Source: a virus
Virus record (IMG/VR): IMGVR_UViG_3300028490_000012
Coordinates: 1 to 48,680 of that record
Strand: one strand, 5' to 3'
DNA: 48,680 nt
Shown: positions 1 through 8,821 of the stretch, piece after piece
Numbering within the stretch: position 1 is the stretch's first letter
Layout of the letters: each line of letters starts with the position of its first letter
Notes under the pieces: generated by a model
Seen by the model: only the letters and a program-made list of their open reading frames with translations
What the model was told of the DNA's origin: nothing
Databases searched by the model: none
Made by a program: the position numbers and the translations under genes

Positions 1-2
1 TA

Positions 3-770
3 TTATTCAAAGCACAATTCGGGAAAAATGAAATCATAGCTCAAGTAGATTTAGAACTTCTTGATGTAGATGATAAAGGAACTCCAAGTGATTGGTCAAG
101 GTTCAGTCATTCAAGTTCATTCGAAGATGCAAAGGTTGGTATTAAAGCACTACACCACAAATATCTAATTCAAGCTATTGTTGGTGGGGCTTCTGTCAGA
201 GAAGATATAGTGATAGCAACCCCAGCAAGTACACCAGAAAAAATTAGATTGAAGAAAGTTAAACCAAATGATCTACCACGTATGCTTAAGTTCTCTGTTG
301 TAAGGGGAATTAGGAAAGCATATGATCCTATGCATGATGCAGAGGGAAAATCAGTTTTTGTTGACGGTAAACAAGTTTATCAAGAAAGAGATTCCAAAAC
401 AGATTCTTATGAAACTATAGTTGGTGAAATTTTTAAATTGACATTTGGAAGGTTAGAAGAACACCCAGAAGATCAGAAAGACTTTGGTTCATTTGTTGGT
501 GTTGCTAATCTTATGAAAAAATACCTCGACAAAACTCAAATCAAACGTTCTTTCGAACGTTACGAACAAAAGCTTTTCGGTAAGTATGAACAAGTCCTTG
601 AGAGAAACGACCCAAAGGGTGATTACGAAGTTAAGATCAGTGGATACAACTATTTAGCTAAGAAGTTTGGCTTCAAAGTGAACCAAAAGAAGATTGATGA
701 CTATTATGCTAATTTCAAGGGTGAACGTAATGAATCCATGATTAGAAATGCTATGAGGGGATTGGTGTGA
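3..770 (+). CDS. Hypothetical protein, 5' end outside window
   Basis: The reading frame is open from base 3, so the gene starts before the window; the GTG at 210 is only an internal codon. About 255 codons are visible. I recognise no family. The product is charged and soluble-looking, with no signal peptide or membrane segment, and has a lysine-rich C-terminal third. It lacks the M-I-R-E tag of its neighbours, although its start is not visible. It ends a few bases before the next gene, which suggests one transcription unit. Confidence 0.75.
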   Translation, partial: LFKAQFGKNEIIAQVDLELLDVDDKGTPSDWSRFSHSSSFEDAKVGIKALHHKYLIQAIVGGASVREDIVIATPASTPEKIRLKKVKPNDLPRMLKFSVVRGIRKAYDPMHDAEGKSVFVDGKQVYQERDSKTDSYETIVGEIFKLTFGRLEEHPEDQKDFGSFVGVANLMKKYLDKTQIKRSFERYEQKLFGKYEQVLERNDPKGDYEVKISGYNYLAKKFGFKVNQKKIDDYYANFKGERNESMIRNAMRGLV

Positions 771-772
771 GT

Positions 773-1891
773 ATGATAAGAGAAGCAATCTCTTATCGAG
801 AAAAAATGGTTGAATATTTAGAAGTAATAAATAATTCTTCGTCAATCACCGCAATTATAGAAAGTGGGAGTATCCAAGACCTCAGAAAAGAAGTTCAACA
901 TTTAATCAATTCAGTAACTGATTACAAAACTATTCAGGATATTATGAATATTCTTTATAGAGAGTCATATACAGAATTGATTGAAAAGATTATGAAAAAG
1001 AAAGGTTTAGACACTAAGACTATGGATGAATTTTCTAGATATTTCTTTTCAGTTTCAGGGTCTCCAGAAGATAAAAATGAGTTTTTAGAATCCATGTTAA
1101 GTGATGGAATATGGGATTCAAGTTCAATATTAGGTGCGTCTAGTCTTACTTCATATACGAGTAGTTCGGTTCTCATTCATCAAAGTGAATTCACCTTGAA
1201 GATGTTGGAAACACTTAAATATTGGAAAGCTCCACTGGGTGCTAAATCTGGTGTTGGGAAGGGTGAAGGTCTTATTATTATGTTTGCAAAAGACGGTGGT
1301 AAGGCTAAAAAGGGTGATGTTGAAATTGGTGGTGTCACAGTTGAAGTGAAGGCTAATGACAAAAGTGGTGCTTCTGGTGGAAGATTAATTGGTACTTCGA
1401 ATGAGTGGATAAAACCACCATCAGTCTACTCTAAAATGATAGAAATTCTGAGAGGGGCGTTGAGTCCCACTCTTGGAATGGATTTACCAGAAGACCCAAA
1501 TTTTTATAACCTGACTTCTACAAAGTTGAAGGGGTTGAATAAATTCTATTCAACATTAGGTAAAAAGAAAAGTGCAGACATCCTGAATAGTGTAATTAGT
1601 TTAATGTATGTTCATAAACCAAAATTGAAGTGGATAGAATCAACTCTAGATAGGGACGGTTCAATTACGGACGCGTTCCTAGATAGATTTGCTGTATTCC
1701 AATTTCAATATTACCAAGACATTGAGAAATTTGACGCCATTTTATTCATGAATAACCAGACCGATAATATGATTATAGTAAAGGATTATAAAGAATATGC
1801 AAAAATTATTAGTAATGGAATAATCAAATATTCTGGATTCAGTTGGAAAGAAGATAGAAACTTGGCATATCAAGTCGGATTGACAAGTTAA
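773..1891 (+). CDS. Tagged protein with PD-(D/E)XK nuclease-like core
   Basis: I chose the ATG at 773 rather than the upstream GTG at 767 because it starts exactly at the shared N-terminal tag (MIREAI). The product is about 372 aa. Around residues 165-200 a glycine/lysine-rich stretch is followed by GDVEIGG and then VEVKAN. This D...(E)xK spacing with flanking beta-strand residues is typical of PD-(D/E)XK restriction-type nucleases, as is the following SGGRLIG. With the capsid-targeting tag I infer a nuclease packaged in the head and delivered to the host. The nuclease call rests on motif shape only; the tag is directly visible. Confidence 0.6.
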   Translation: MIREAISYREKMVEYLEVINNSSSITAIIESGSIQDLRKEVQHLINSVTDYKTIQDIMNILYRESYTELIEKIMKKKGLDTKTMDEFSRYFFSVSGSPEDKNEFLESMLSDGIWDSSSILGASSLTSYTSSSVLIHQSEFTLKMLETLKYWKAPLGAKSGVGKGEGLIIMFAKDGGKAKKGDVEIGGVTVEVKANDKSGASGGRLIGTSNEWIKPPSVYSKMIEILRGALSPTLGMDLPEDPNFYNLTSTKLKGLNKFYSTLGKKKSADILNSVISLMYVHKPKLKWIESTLDRDGSITDAFLDRFAVFQFQYYQDIEKFDAILFMNNQTDNMIIVKDYKEYAKIISNGIIKYSGFSWKEDRNLAYQVGLTS

Positions 1892-1916
1892 ATAATAAAA
1901 ACAAGAAGGATAAATT

Positions 1917-3842
1917 ATGATTCACGAAGCCATACACAAAGTAAATGAAGCCGACGATTATCTTAATATTAGTATTAAGAATGTCGACAAAGTTGTTAAA
2001 GACGAGAAGACGGCTTCTGAACTTATAAATCAGGAAGTTATTGTTTATGGAAAGTATGATGGTACAAAACTAAGTTTACTAAGAACTGGTGAAGATTGGG
2101 ATAGTAAACAGTGGTGGAAGATGTTTGTAGTTTCTTATAAAGGAAATATCATTTACGGAACGGAATATTCCGAACTTCACCCTGACGCTGATCTTGACTC
2201 TACTGTAGGAGTTTCCCAATATAAGTCAGTGATTGACCATGTTTCTAAAAACTTTAATGATTGGAAATCGATTCCTAAAAACACTGAATTCTTCGTAGAA
2301 TTCCTTATGAACAAACCTACACTTACAAGAAAATATACAAAGCTTAGACAACTCATATTAATTGGTTATTCTAAAGTTTCAAGTATAAGCGTAACAAATG
2401 GTAGAATTCATATTAAGTCAAATGGACTTAATATGGACGACCGTGAAAAATATGCTAAGATTCTTGGTCTTAATTTACCTGAACTCATATTCAAGGGTAA
2501 AATGATTAATTTTCCTAAAGGTCTAAATTCTCGTGCTACTGGATACTATAAAGATTATGAATCTGCATTTAAGGGTTTACCAGCTGACGGTTACTGGAAA
2601 TTGGCTAAAAACTTCTTTTCAGAGTTACCTTCACTTTATGGTTCTATAAAGGAAGAGGGAGTTGTGTTCCATTTGTCAAATCCTATGGGAAACACAAATA
2701 TTCTTAAGATTGTACAAGATGACCAATATGATAAAGAACTAAGATTCAAAATCAAACAACAATATAAGATGGAAGTAAAAGATGAAGATGCATATTGGCT
2801 CAAGGTACGCGAGTCAGCAGAAGAAATCATCTCCACAATGAAACTTAACGGGAAGTTTGCAAAGATCCTTCAAGAGCTTTCTAGGGTGGTTTATAAAGAG
2901 TATGAGCTTGGGTTCACTCACAAGAAAAAGACTGACCTGAATGTTAGGGATGATATTCAACTTACGACTAAATCTATGCTCATGAGAAAACTCCCAGGAA
3001 ATAACGGGGCGTTGGTAGTCGGTAAATTCAGAGTATTCACAAACGGTCATAAAAAGATGTTTGAACAAGCTCTTAAAGGGCGTGATTTCTTAGTAGTTGC
3101 TTTGGTTTCTAATAAAGAGACAAAACCAACTCTAGAACTTAGAAAGAAAATGATTCAAGCTGAATATCCTAAAGTTGAAATATTAACTACCACTTCTGGA
3201 AATTTATTAACTATGATTAATAAAACTTCTCAAAACATAAATGTGGTTTTAGCTGGTTCAGATAGAGTTGATGGTTACACAGAACAAATGAAAAGAAACC
3301 TTGATGTACAAATTGAAGAAGTGCGTAGAGGTGAAGACGATGAGTCTGCTACAAAGGTAATAAGAAACCTTTCAGATGTAAAATACTTCAAGAAGAATGT
3401 GCCAAAGAAAGTTCAAAAGTTCTATGACGAATTAGTTAAGACTTATGGTGTTTCAGAAAACTTCAGAATACAAGGAAAAGAAATGTTAAGAGAAGCTGTA
3501 AATGAAGTGAGTGGTGCGATTCAATATTCTATAGAAGATGTTGTTGATGAATTGAGAATCATTTCTGCTAAATTGGATAAAAAACGTGCCTCAGAAGTTG
3601 AAATGATGATTATGGATCTGAACGCATTAATTGGTAAAGAATTTTTCGAAGGGTTCTTTGATAAATTTAAGAAGAAGTCGAAATATAAGATTTCTAAGAC
3701 ATCTGATGTGAATAAAGACTTAGAAGTTATACACTCTGAATTTTTAGCTCTTTCTAAAGAAGCTAAAAGATACAAAGAACCTTATAGTGTTATTAATGTA
3801 ATGGATACAATTTCAATAATCTTGGGTAGACTATTAAAATGA
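1917..3842 (+). CDS. RNA ligase-like / NMN adenylyltransferase-like fusion with capsid tag
   Basis: 641 aa. The start MIHEAIHKVNEADDY is a variant of the shared tag with an ideal VNE|A cleavage site. Residues ~45-60 contain GKYDGTKL, the KxDG nucleotidyl-lysine motif of RNA/DNA ligases. FFVEFLMN and EEGVVFHL follow at spacings expected for ligase motifs III and IV. Residues ~360-490 form a second domain with GKFRVFTNGHKKMF, the xxGH motif of cytidylyltransferase/NMNAT enzymes, and a late SATKVIRNL. The protein could repair tRNA nicks or act in NAD metabolism. Near residue 523 a second complete tag (MLREAVNEVSG) occurs, preceded by AAGGA, so an internal start at 3483 may give a separate ~119 aa protein. 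Confidence 0.7.
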   Translation: MIHEAIHKVNEADDYLNISIKNVDKVVKDEKTASELINQEVIVYGKYDGTKLSLLRTGEDWDSKQWWKMFVVSYKGNIIYGTEYSELHPDADLDSTVGVSQYKSVIDHVSKNFNDWKSIPKNTEFFVEFLMNKPTLTRKYTKLRQLILIGYSKVSSISVTNGRIHIKSNGLNMDDREKYAKILGLNLPELIFKGKMINFPKGLNSRATGYYKDYESAFKGLPADGYWKLAKNFFSELPSLYGSIKEEGVVFHLSNPMGNTNILKIVQDDQYDKELRFKIKQQYKMEVKDEDAYWLKVRESAEEIISTMKLNGKFAKILQELSRVVYKEYELGFTHKKKTDLNVRDDIQLTTKSMLMRKLPGNNGALVVGKFRVFTNGHKKMFEQALKGRDFLVVALVSNKETKPTLELRKKMIQAEYPKVEILTTTSGNLLTMINKTSQNINVVLAGSDRVDGYTEQMKRNLDVQIEEVRRGEDDESATKVIRNLSDVKYFKKNVPKKVQKFYDELVKTYGVSENFRIQGKEMLREAVNEVSGAIQYSIEDVVDELRIISAKLDKKRASEVEMMIMDLNALIGKEFFEGFFDKFKKKSKYKISKTSDVNKDLEVIHSEFLALSKEAKRYKEPYSVINVMDTISIILGRLLK

Positions 3843-4387
3843 TTCGATTGATTATAGAGAAGATTACAAATGGTACAACCATAGAAACTCTGAAGGCAGA
3901 TGTGAAGGGTGTACCGACGTTCATATTTATAATGGGTGGTTCAGGTTCAGGAAAGAATTATGTATTTGATAAATTCCTTAAAGGCATCCCACTCATTGAT
4001 GTTGATAAATACACGGCTGAATATTCTAAGGAATTTGGCACCCCAGCAACTAAACATGTTGGTAAGGCTACATCGAGGTCAAAAAGGGAATTACTTTCAG
4101 CATTTGCATCAAATAAAACAATTGCTCAAGTTGGTACTGGTTCAAATCTTGAATCTAGTGAAAATAAGTTCATGTGGGCAAAAGAAAAGGGAATGAAGGT
4201 AGTTGTTATTTTCATAGACACAGATGTAAATAAAGCACTGAAGAGAAATAAGAGAAGACACGAACAAGGGGTTCAGGGGCTTGTGCCAGACGATAAGGTA
4301 AGGGCAACATCTAAAAAATCAAAATCAAATATTAAGGTATTTAAATCTAATTCAAATGTAGATTTAATTATTCAATATAAGAATTAA
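3839..4387 (+). CDS. P-loop kinase-like protein
   Basis: 182 aa, overlapping the previous stop by four bases (ATGA). It begins MIRLIIEKI, a diverged form of the shared tag. Residues ~32-42 contain GGSGSGKN, a Walker A motif, followed by PLIDVDKYTAEY, where a DxD-type aspartate would place the acceptor. The rest (VVVIFIDTDVNKALKRNKRR) resembles the strand-plus-basic-lid arrangement of zeta-toxin, polynucleotide-kinase and shikimate-kinase folds. A kinase of RNA ends would fit next to the ligase-like protein, but the substrate cannot be read from the sequence. Confidence 0.65.
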   Translation: MIRLIIEKITNGTTIETLKADVKGVPTFIFIMGGSGSGKNYVFDKFLKGIPLIDVDKYTAEYSKEFGTPATKHVGKATSRSKRELLSAFASNKTIAQVGTGSNLESSENKFMWAKEKGMKVVVIFIDTDVNKALKRNKRRHEQGVQGLVPDDKVRATSKKSKSNIKVFKSNSNVDLIIQYKN

Positions 4388-4410
4388 ATAATAGAAAATA
4401 AGGGAATGAT

Positions 4411-4695
4411 ATGATAAGAGAAATTATAGAAGCAATTACCGACAAAAAGAATTCAGTTGATTTAAGGACTAGCAAATCACCAGTGCCATCTGTTACAGTA
4501 TTGAAGTACGATCGTGGTGACTATGGAATCTTAAATTATTCCATGAGCCAAGAAGCTAGAGACTTCCTTATGGATAATGGTTTCATTATCGATAGAAATA
4601 CTAAATACCCATATAAAAATTATAAAACCCTGAAAGATGTTGAAAAGGCTCTTAAGGATATGTTTGGAATTAAGAAAGGGTTGGTTGAAGCGTAA
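4411..4695 (+). CDS. Small tagged protein, unknown function
   Basis: 94 aa beginning MIREIIEAITD, a clear copy of the shared capsid tag. The remainder is soluble, with a KNYKTLKDVEKAL segment that resembles the end of a small alpha/beta domain, but I recognise no family. Its stop overlaps the next start (TAATG), which indicates translational coupling. Reading IIE|A as the prohead protease site would release about 87 aa into the capsid. Confidence 0.75.
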   Translation: MIREIIEAITDKKNSVDLRTSKSPVPSVTVLKYDRGDYGILNYSMSQEARDFLMDNGFIIDRNTKYPYKNYKTLKDVEKALKDMFGIKKGLVEA

Positions 4696-5096
4696 TGATT
4701 AGAGAAGCTATACAAATAATTCAAGAACGAGTTTCGCCAGACTGTCAAACGGGAAATGGTGCGATGATGAAAGTTGGTAAATGGATTATTGGTAGGACTT
4801 CACACTTAGATGACCCAAGACCACCTTCTGAAAAAGAGCGTGATGATGGGTTTTATTGTAAGGAATTCGCTAATATAATTCAGATGTTTCTTAAAAAGCG
4901 TCCAATGAATATTTCTGATGGAAAATACCACCTCGTATATAAAAACGAACACGGGTATCAGGATTGTCTAGTTGCTGTGAACAACGACTTCAAAACGATG
5001 ACATTCGTTACTATTATGCAATTAAACAAAAAGAGTCCAAATGATTACGATGCCAAAAATGGTGAAAAGCGTATTTTCATCGGAAAAACAAAATAA
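4695..5096 (+). CDS. Small tagged protein, unknown function
   Basis: 133 aa beginning MIREAIQIIQER. After the tag come a CQTGNG segment, a conserved-looking GFYCKEFANII helix and a beta-rich C-terminus (HLVYKNEHGYQDCLVAVNN). It has two or three cysteines but no zinc-binding pairs and no known motif. It is coupled to the previous gene by an overlapping start and is followed 10 bases later by another tagged gene. Confidence 0.75.
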   Translation: MIREAIQIIQERVSPDCQTGNGAMMKVGKWIIGRTSHLDDPRPPSEKERDDGFYCKEFANIIQMFLKKRPMNISDGKYHLVYKNEHGYQDCLVAVNNDFKTMTFVTIMQLNKKSPNDYDAKNGEKRIFIGKTK

Positions 5097-5106
5097 GGAA
5101 ATATAA

Positions 5107-5301
5107 ATGTTAAGAGAAATATTAGAGGGAAAATTTACGAAGAATTTTAAGTATAAGGGATATAGTGTTTCTATAACTGCGATGATAGGTGATAATAAAT
5201 TTCATAAGTTTAAGGTAAATATTAATATGGAATGGCTTGGAAATTATAAAACTATGGAAGCCAGTGAAGAAAAAGCGAAAGCTTACATAGATAAAATCTA
5301 A
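5107..5301 (+). CDS. Small tagged protein, unknown function
   Basis: 64 aa, preceded by AAGGAAAT. The tag MLREILEGKF gives an ILE|G protease site. The mature part would be a ~56 aa, strongly basic beta/alpha peptide ending in SEEKAKAYIDKI. No family recognised. Small basic packaged proteins can be DNA-condensing or host-directed inhibitors, but nothing in the sequence decides this. Confidence 0.7.
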   Translation: MLREILEGKFTKNFKYKGYSVSITAMIGDNKFHKFKVNINMEWLGNYKTMEASEEKAKAYIDKI

Positions 5302-5310
5302 GGAAGTGGT

Positions 5311-5562
5311 ATGTTAAGAGAAGCTATAAAAATTGCAGAAGAAGAAACAAAAATATCTGGGAAGGATATAAAAGTCACTAAATCTCAGGTGAGAAAATTT
5401 CTCACCAATAAATTCGGGAAGATTGATGTACTCAGTTCATTTTCAGTCATAGGGAATATGATTAAGATGTTATTTGTTGCTCAAGGTCATACAAGTACAT
5501 ATACAACAGAAACTAAATGGGTTCTATCTAACACTGACTTCAGTGATACATCTAATTCATAA
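5311..5562 (+). CDS. Small tagged protein, unknown function
   Basis: 83 aa beginning MLREAIKIAEEE, with AAGGAAG just upstream. The body is basic and then hydrophobic, with a segment near residues 45-55 (VIGNMIKMLFVAQG) that could be a buried helix. No known domain. It is the last gene of the first tagged block; a phage promoter follows directly. Confidence 0.7.
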   Translation: MLREAIKIAEEETKISGKDIKVTKSQVRKFLTNKFGKIDVLSSFSVIGNMIKMLFVAQGHTSTYTTETKWVLSNTDFSDTSNS

Positions 5563-5567
5563 TCAAT

Positions 5568-5606
5568 TTTAAGCAACCTTTAAGCTTTATTACGCTATAA
5601 TAGTAT
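5568..5606 (+). promoter_or_regulatory. Phage promoter upstream of SprT-like gene
   Basis: TTTTAAGC and TTTAAGC tracts about one helical turn apart precede GCTATAAT (-10 at 5596-5601). This is the recurrent architecture in this window. It drives the gene at 5626. Confidence 0.8.
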
Positions 5607-5625
5607 AAAGTTTGAAAGGCTTAAA

Positions 5626-6192
5626 ATGACTACTCTCAAAAAATTACAAACACTACAAAATAAAATAACAAATAGAATTATCGAATTACAGAAGATTTCT
5701 CAAGAAAAATGGGGTGTATCACCTGAAATGAGAGTCATGTATGATTTGGATAGTGTGAAAACCCTTGGTACTGCCAACTATTATAAAGGTACTATGAGAT
5801 TGAATAAACATCTCTTACTTGAGTTTGGTGATGTGTACATTGATGAAGTAGTCGTTCATGAATACGCTCATTTCGTAACTGACGCAATAGCAAAAGAGAA
5901 AATGACTAGATACCAAGCTCATGGTAGGGAATTCAAACAAATATGTAGTAAATTTGGTATTGTTGGAAAAGCTACAACCAATAAATTCAGTGATTCAAAA
6001 TACTTGAAAGATAAAAAAGACAAATTAAAAGCAAATAAAAAAGTATTTTATTATGGTTGTGATTGTAATTATTATAAGGAATTGTCTACTACAATTCACA
6101 ATAGAATTCAAAGAGGTAGAGCTTCATATAATTGTAGAGCTTGTAAAGTAACATTGAAGTTTGTAAAACAACGTTCAAAACTAATCGCATAA
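5626..6192 (+). CDS. SprT-like zinc metalloprotease
   Basis: 188 aa. Residues ~82-90 read VVVHEYAHFV, the HExxH zinc site, followed about 20 residues later by HGREFK, as in SprT/Spartan proteases. The C-terminal part has CDCN and CRAC cysteine pairs, the zinc-ribbon tail typical of bacterial SprT. Family members cut proteins crosslinked to DNA; the phage role is inferred. It lacks the capsid tag and has its own promoter, so it is probably an early cytoplasmic protein. Confidence 0.85.
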   Translation: MTTLKKLQTLQNKITNRIIELQKISQEKWGVSPEMRVMYDLDSVKTLGTANYYKGTMRLNKHLLLEFGDVYIDEVVVHEYAHFVTDAIAKEKMTRYQAHGREFKQICSKFGIVGKATTNKFSDSKYLKDKKDKLKANKKVFYYGCDCNYYKELSTTIHNRIQRGRASYNCRACKVTLKFVKQRSKLIA

Positions 6193-6200
6193 GGCTTAAT

Positions 6201-6824
6201 ATGAATTTTTCAATTATAACAGATTACGGTTGCCCGTTTAATTGTAGTTTCTGTATCAGTAATTCACAGCTATCTAAGAAAGACTTTATTTTTACTGAAG
6301 ACATGAAAGTCAAAATACTAGAGAATCTACAAGGCGTTGAAAGAGTTTCTATTTCTGGTGGTGGTGACCCTATGTTTACCCACAACACAGAAATAGAAAA
6401 GTTCCTACAATTCGTTATCACGGAAACTAATAAATTGGGGATTAAGAATTCAATTCACACAAATATAATGTCTCCTTTAAATTTCAGCTATTTGATTTTT
6501 GATTTTGATAAAGTTGTGGTTTCAGTGATGCTAGATGATGTGAAATCTAAGGTGATGAATTATAAAAATATAGATGATGTGAGATTTACATATGTATCAG
6601 ACGGTACAGATATAATCACGGTAATGAAAATCTATAATGAAATACCTGATAATTGTCAATTCACCGTTAAACAACTTGACGAATGTGAAAATGATTTTTC
6701 TCAAATAGAGAATTTCATGAGTATTGATGAGAAGTGTGTTTTCCTAGGAAGTGGTGATTATAACACATATTTATACTTAAATGATCTAAAAATATATGAA
6801 AAGTTTAAATCTATTAAATTTTAA
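6201..6824 (+). CDS. Radical SAM-type protein
   Basis: 207 aa. Residues ~10-19 read GCPFNCSFC, the CxxxCxxC 4Fe-4S site of radical SAM enzymes. SISGGGDP (residues ~50-57) is the GGE-like SAM-binding strand with D in place of E. The protein is shorter than most radical SAM enzymes and has no extra cysteine cluster near the C-terminus. It follows the protease gene by nine bases and shares its promoter. The substrate is unknown; tRNA or nucleotide modification would be typical for phages. Confidence 0.8.
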   Translation: MNFSIITDYGCPFNCSFCISNSQLSKKDFIFTEDMKVKILENLQGVERVSISGGGDPMFTHNTEIEKFLQFVITETNKLGIKNSIHTNIMSPLNFSYLIFDFDKVVVSVMLDDVKSKVMNYKNIDDVRFTYVSDGTDIITVMKIYNEIPDNCQFTVKQLDECENDFSQIENFMSIDEKCVFLGSGDYNTYLYLNDLKIYEKFKSIKF

Positions 6825-6847
6825 GAAAATACGCGAAAAAGAGTATA

Positions 6848-6890
6848 TTAAGTAAGATTTAAGCTAAAATACGCTATAATAGAGTATAAA
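6848..6890 (+). promoter_or_regulatory. Phage promoter upstream of DNA ligase
   Basis: TTAAGTAAGATTTAAGC precedes GCTATAAT (-10 at 6875-6880) and AGAGTATA. It drives the ligase at 6907. Confidence 0.8.
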
Positions 6891-6906
6891 ATAAGTAAGG
6901 AATGAA

Positions 6907-8307
6907 ATGAAAGCATATGATATAATTGAACTATTGAGAACTCAAGCAAGTATTAATGACATGAGAGAAAGTTTAGGGTTCTATAAAGATAATAAACAAT
7001 TTCAACTTGTATTGACACAAGCACTTGACCCGAGAATTACATTTGGTATTAAGAAAATTCCAACTTATGATTACATTGCGGTTAAATTGACACTTGAACA
7101 AGCAATTACTGAATTAGGAAAGCTACAACGCCGAGAGGTGACTGGCAACTCTGCAACAGAGCTTCTTAGAGGAATTCTAGAAACAACTTCTACGCATGAT
7201 GCTCAGGTCATTAAATGGATAATTGCAAAAGACTTTAAAGCTGGGTTTGGTGTTTCTTTAATTAATAATGAAATGGCTCCATTTAAAGTTTACGAAGTTC
7301 CTTATATGGGTGCAACATCTTACACTGATAAGAAAGTAGAAAATATCTTTAAGAAATATCCATACGCTTATTCAGAAGTGAAAATGGATGGACGTTACTT
7401 GAATATTGTTGCTAAAAAAGAGGGGATTTTACTTGAGTCTCGTGGTGGTAGACCAAACCCTCTCATGGGGGCACTTGAAAAAGAAGCAATGTTATTCAGA
7501 GATTATTTTGAAAGAGATATTGTAATTAATGGTGAACTTATGTTTAAAGGTGAGCCAGATAGATATAAAGCAAACGGTATTATTGCAAGCTTTATTTCTA
7601 TTGCACAAAAGCACTTTGACGGTAAAGACATTACAAAGGAATCAATTAAATTTGAAAAAGAAAACGGTATTTCATTAGAAGATGCGAAAGCTAGAATTAA
7701 TTTCGTTGTATGGGATGTTATCAATATCGACGAATATGAAGCTCAATTCTCTAATACTGCAAGATCAGAAAGACTTGTAAGATTAGAAGAAGCAGTTTCA
7801 GCAACGGGTGTATTCCAAATCATTGAATACAAAATAGTTCACTCAAAAGCTGAAGCAATTGAACACTTCCAAGAGATGCTAAAAAGAGGTGAAGAAGGAA
7901 CTATCCTTAAAGGTGCTTTCGGTGAATGGAAAGATGGTAAGCCAATTTGGCAAGTTAAGATGAAATTAGAAATTGATCTTGACCTTAGAATTGTTGGATT
8001 TAATTACGGTACTCCTGGAACAAAAAATGAAAATGTGATTTCAAGTTTAAATGTAGCGTCTGAGTGTGGTGAACTTACTACTTCTCCTGGAGGAATTAAG
8101 GAAAAGGATATGGATTTTATCACTGCTAATATGGATGACCTTAAGGGAAAACTTGTGGAAATCAAATGTTCTGGTTTAAGCCAAGATTCAGAGGGTAATT
8201 GGTCATGTCTTCACCCAGTGTTTAAAATCATCCGTGATGACAAAGAGCGTGGTGATACCTTAGTAAGTGCTATTGAAATTGAAGACGGTGCGAAGGGGTT
8301 ATCATGA
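6907..8307 (+). CDS. ATP-dependent DNA ligase (T4 gp30-like)
   Basis: 466 aa, close to the T4 ligase length. The adenylation motif is SEVKMDGRYLN around residue 159, with the lysine of KxDG as nucleophile. ESRGGRPNP follows as motif Ia, NGELMF as motif III, EEGTILKG as motif IV and WQVKMKLE as motif V. An N-terminal helical region (~120 aa) precedes the catalytic core and an OB-fold-like region follows. It seals nicks in phage DNA during replication and recombination. Its stop overlaps the next start. Confidence 0.9.
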   Translation: MKAYDIIELLRTQASINDMRESLGFYKDNKQFQLVLTQALDPRITFGIKKIPTYDYIAVKLTLEQAITELGKLQRREVTGNSATELLRGILETTSTHDAQVIKWIIAKDFKAGFGVSLINNEMAPFKVYEVPYMGATSYTDKKVENIFKKYPYAYSEVKMDGRYLNIVAKKEGILLESRGGRPNPLMGALEKEAMLFRDYFERDIVINGELMFKGEPDRYKANGIIASFISIAQKHFDGKDITKESIKFEKENGISLEDAKARINFVVWDVINIDEYEAQFSNTARSERLVRLEEAVSATGVFQIIEYKIVHSKAEAIEHFQEMLKRGEEGTILKGAFGEWKDGKPIWQVKMKLEIDLDLRIVGFNYGTPGTKNENVISSLNVASECGELTTSPGGIKEKDMDFITANMDDLKGKLVEIKCSGLSQDSEGNWSCLHPVFKIIRDDKERGDTLVSAIEIEDGAKGLS

Positions 8308-8573
8308 TATTTTTATATTTATTATTGTTGATTGCCCTTGTCGTAATAGCTATATTCGTGAATGATGAGTTTGATTATGAATTAAATGAACACGTTGAAA
8401 AGAAGTATTGGAACCCATTCAATATTTGGAAAGAAATAGACTCGTTAGAAAATGCCAGATATTTGGTAAAATTTGTGTTGAAATTTTTGGGCACTGCTCT
8501 ATTTTGGTCAATCACAAATGGGATATATATACTTTCGTTTCGTTGGTCAAGATCTATATTTTTGAAAAATTAA
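8304..8573 (+). CDS. Small membrane protein
   Basis: 89 aa. Residues 1-18 form a strongly hydrophobic helix (FLYLLLLIALVVIAIFV), and a second hydrophobic segment near residues 58-80 contains a tryptophan-rich end. The stretch between is acidic. It overlaps the ligase stop by four bases. No family recognised; a small inner-membrane protein is the safe call. Confidence 0.65.
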   Translation: MIFLYLLLLIALVVIAIFVNDEFDYELNEHVEKKYWNPFNIWKEIDSLENARYLVKFVLKFLGTALFWSITNGIYILSFRWSRSIFLKN

Positions 8574-8599
8574 ATATAAAAAACTAAAAGGAGAAGATA

Positions 8600-8776
8600 A
8601 TGGAAATTCCAGTATTTGAGTCAGCAGAAGAAGTAATAGAGGAAATGATAGTGATGTTCGGTGCGGACATCGAGGATATAATTGAGGGTGATTTAGGTAA
8701 TCTTGATAAGGCTGAGTTGGAAGGTGTTTATAACCTTATGGCAATTGCGTATGAACAAGGGACTACTGAGAATTAA
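8600..8776 (+). CDS. Small acidic protein, unknown function
   Basis: 58 aa ORF with a strong ribosome binding site (AAAGGAGAAGATA) just upstream of the ATG. It is very acidic and helical in appearance (SAEEVIEEMIVMF), with no known motif. Size, charge and position between two promoters fit a small host-directed phage protein. Confidence 0.65.
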   Translation: MEIPVFESAEEVIEEMIVMFGADIEDIIEGDLGNLDKAELEGVYNLMAIAYEQGTTEN

Positions 8777-8810
8777 GTTAATCTTAAGTCTAATCCCCTA
8801 TAATACTGAA
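8774..8810 (+). promoter_or_regulatory. Phage promoter upstream of metallophosphoesterase
   Basis: TTAAGTTAATCTTAAG precedes CCTATAAT (-10 at 8799-8804). It drives the gene at 8822. Confidence 0.75.
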
Positions 8811-8821
8811 AAGGGGTAAAA

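Noticed and set aside
3936-4196. 86 aa open frame in another frame of the P-loop kinase gene
   Set aside because: Overlaps the kinase entirely, with no ribosome site and low-complexity Gln/Leu content.
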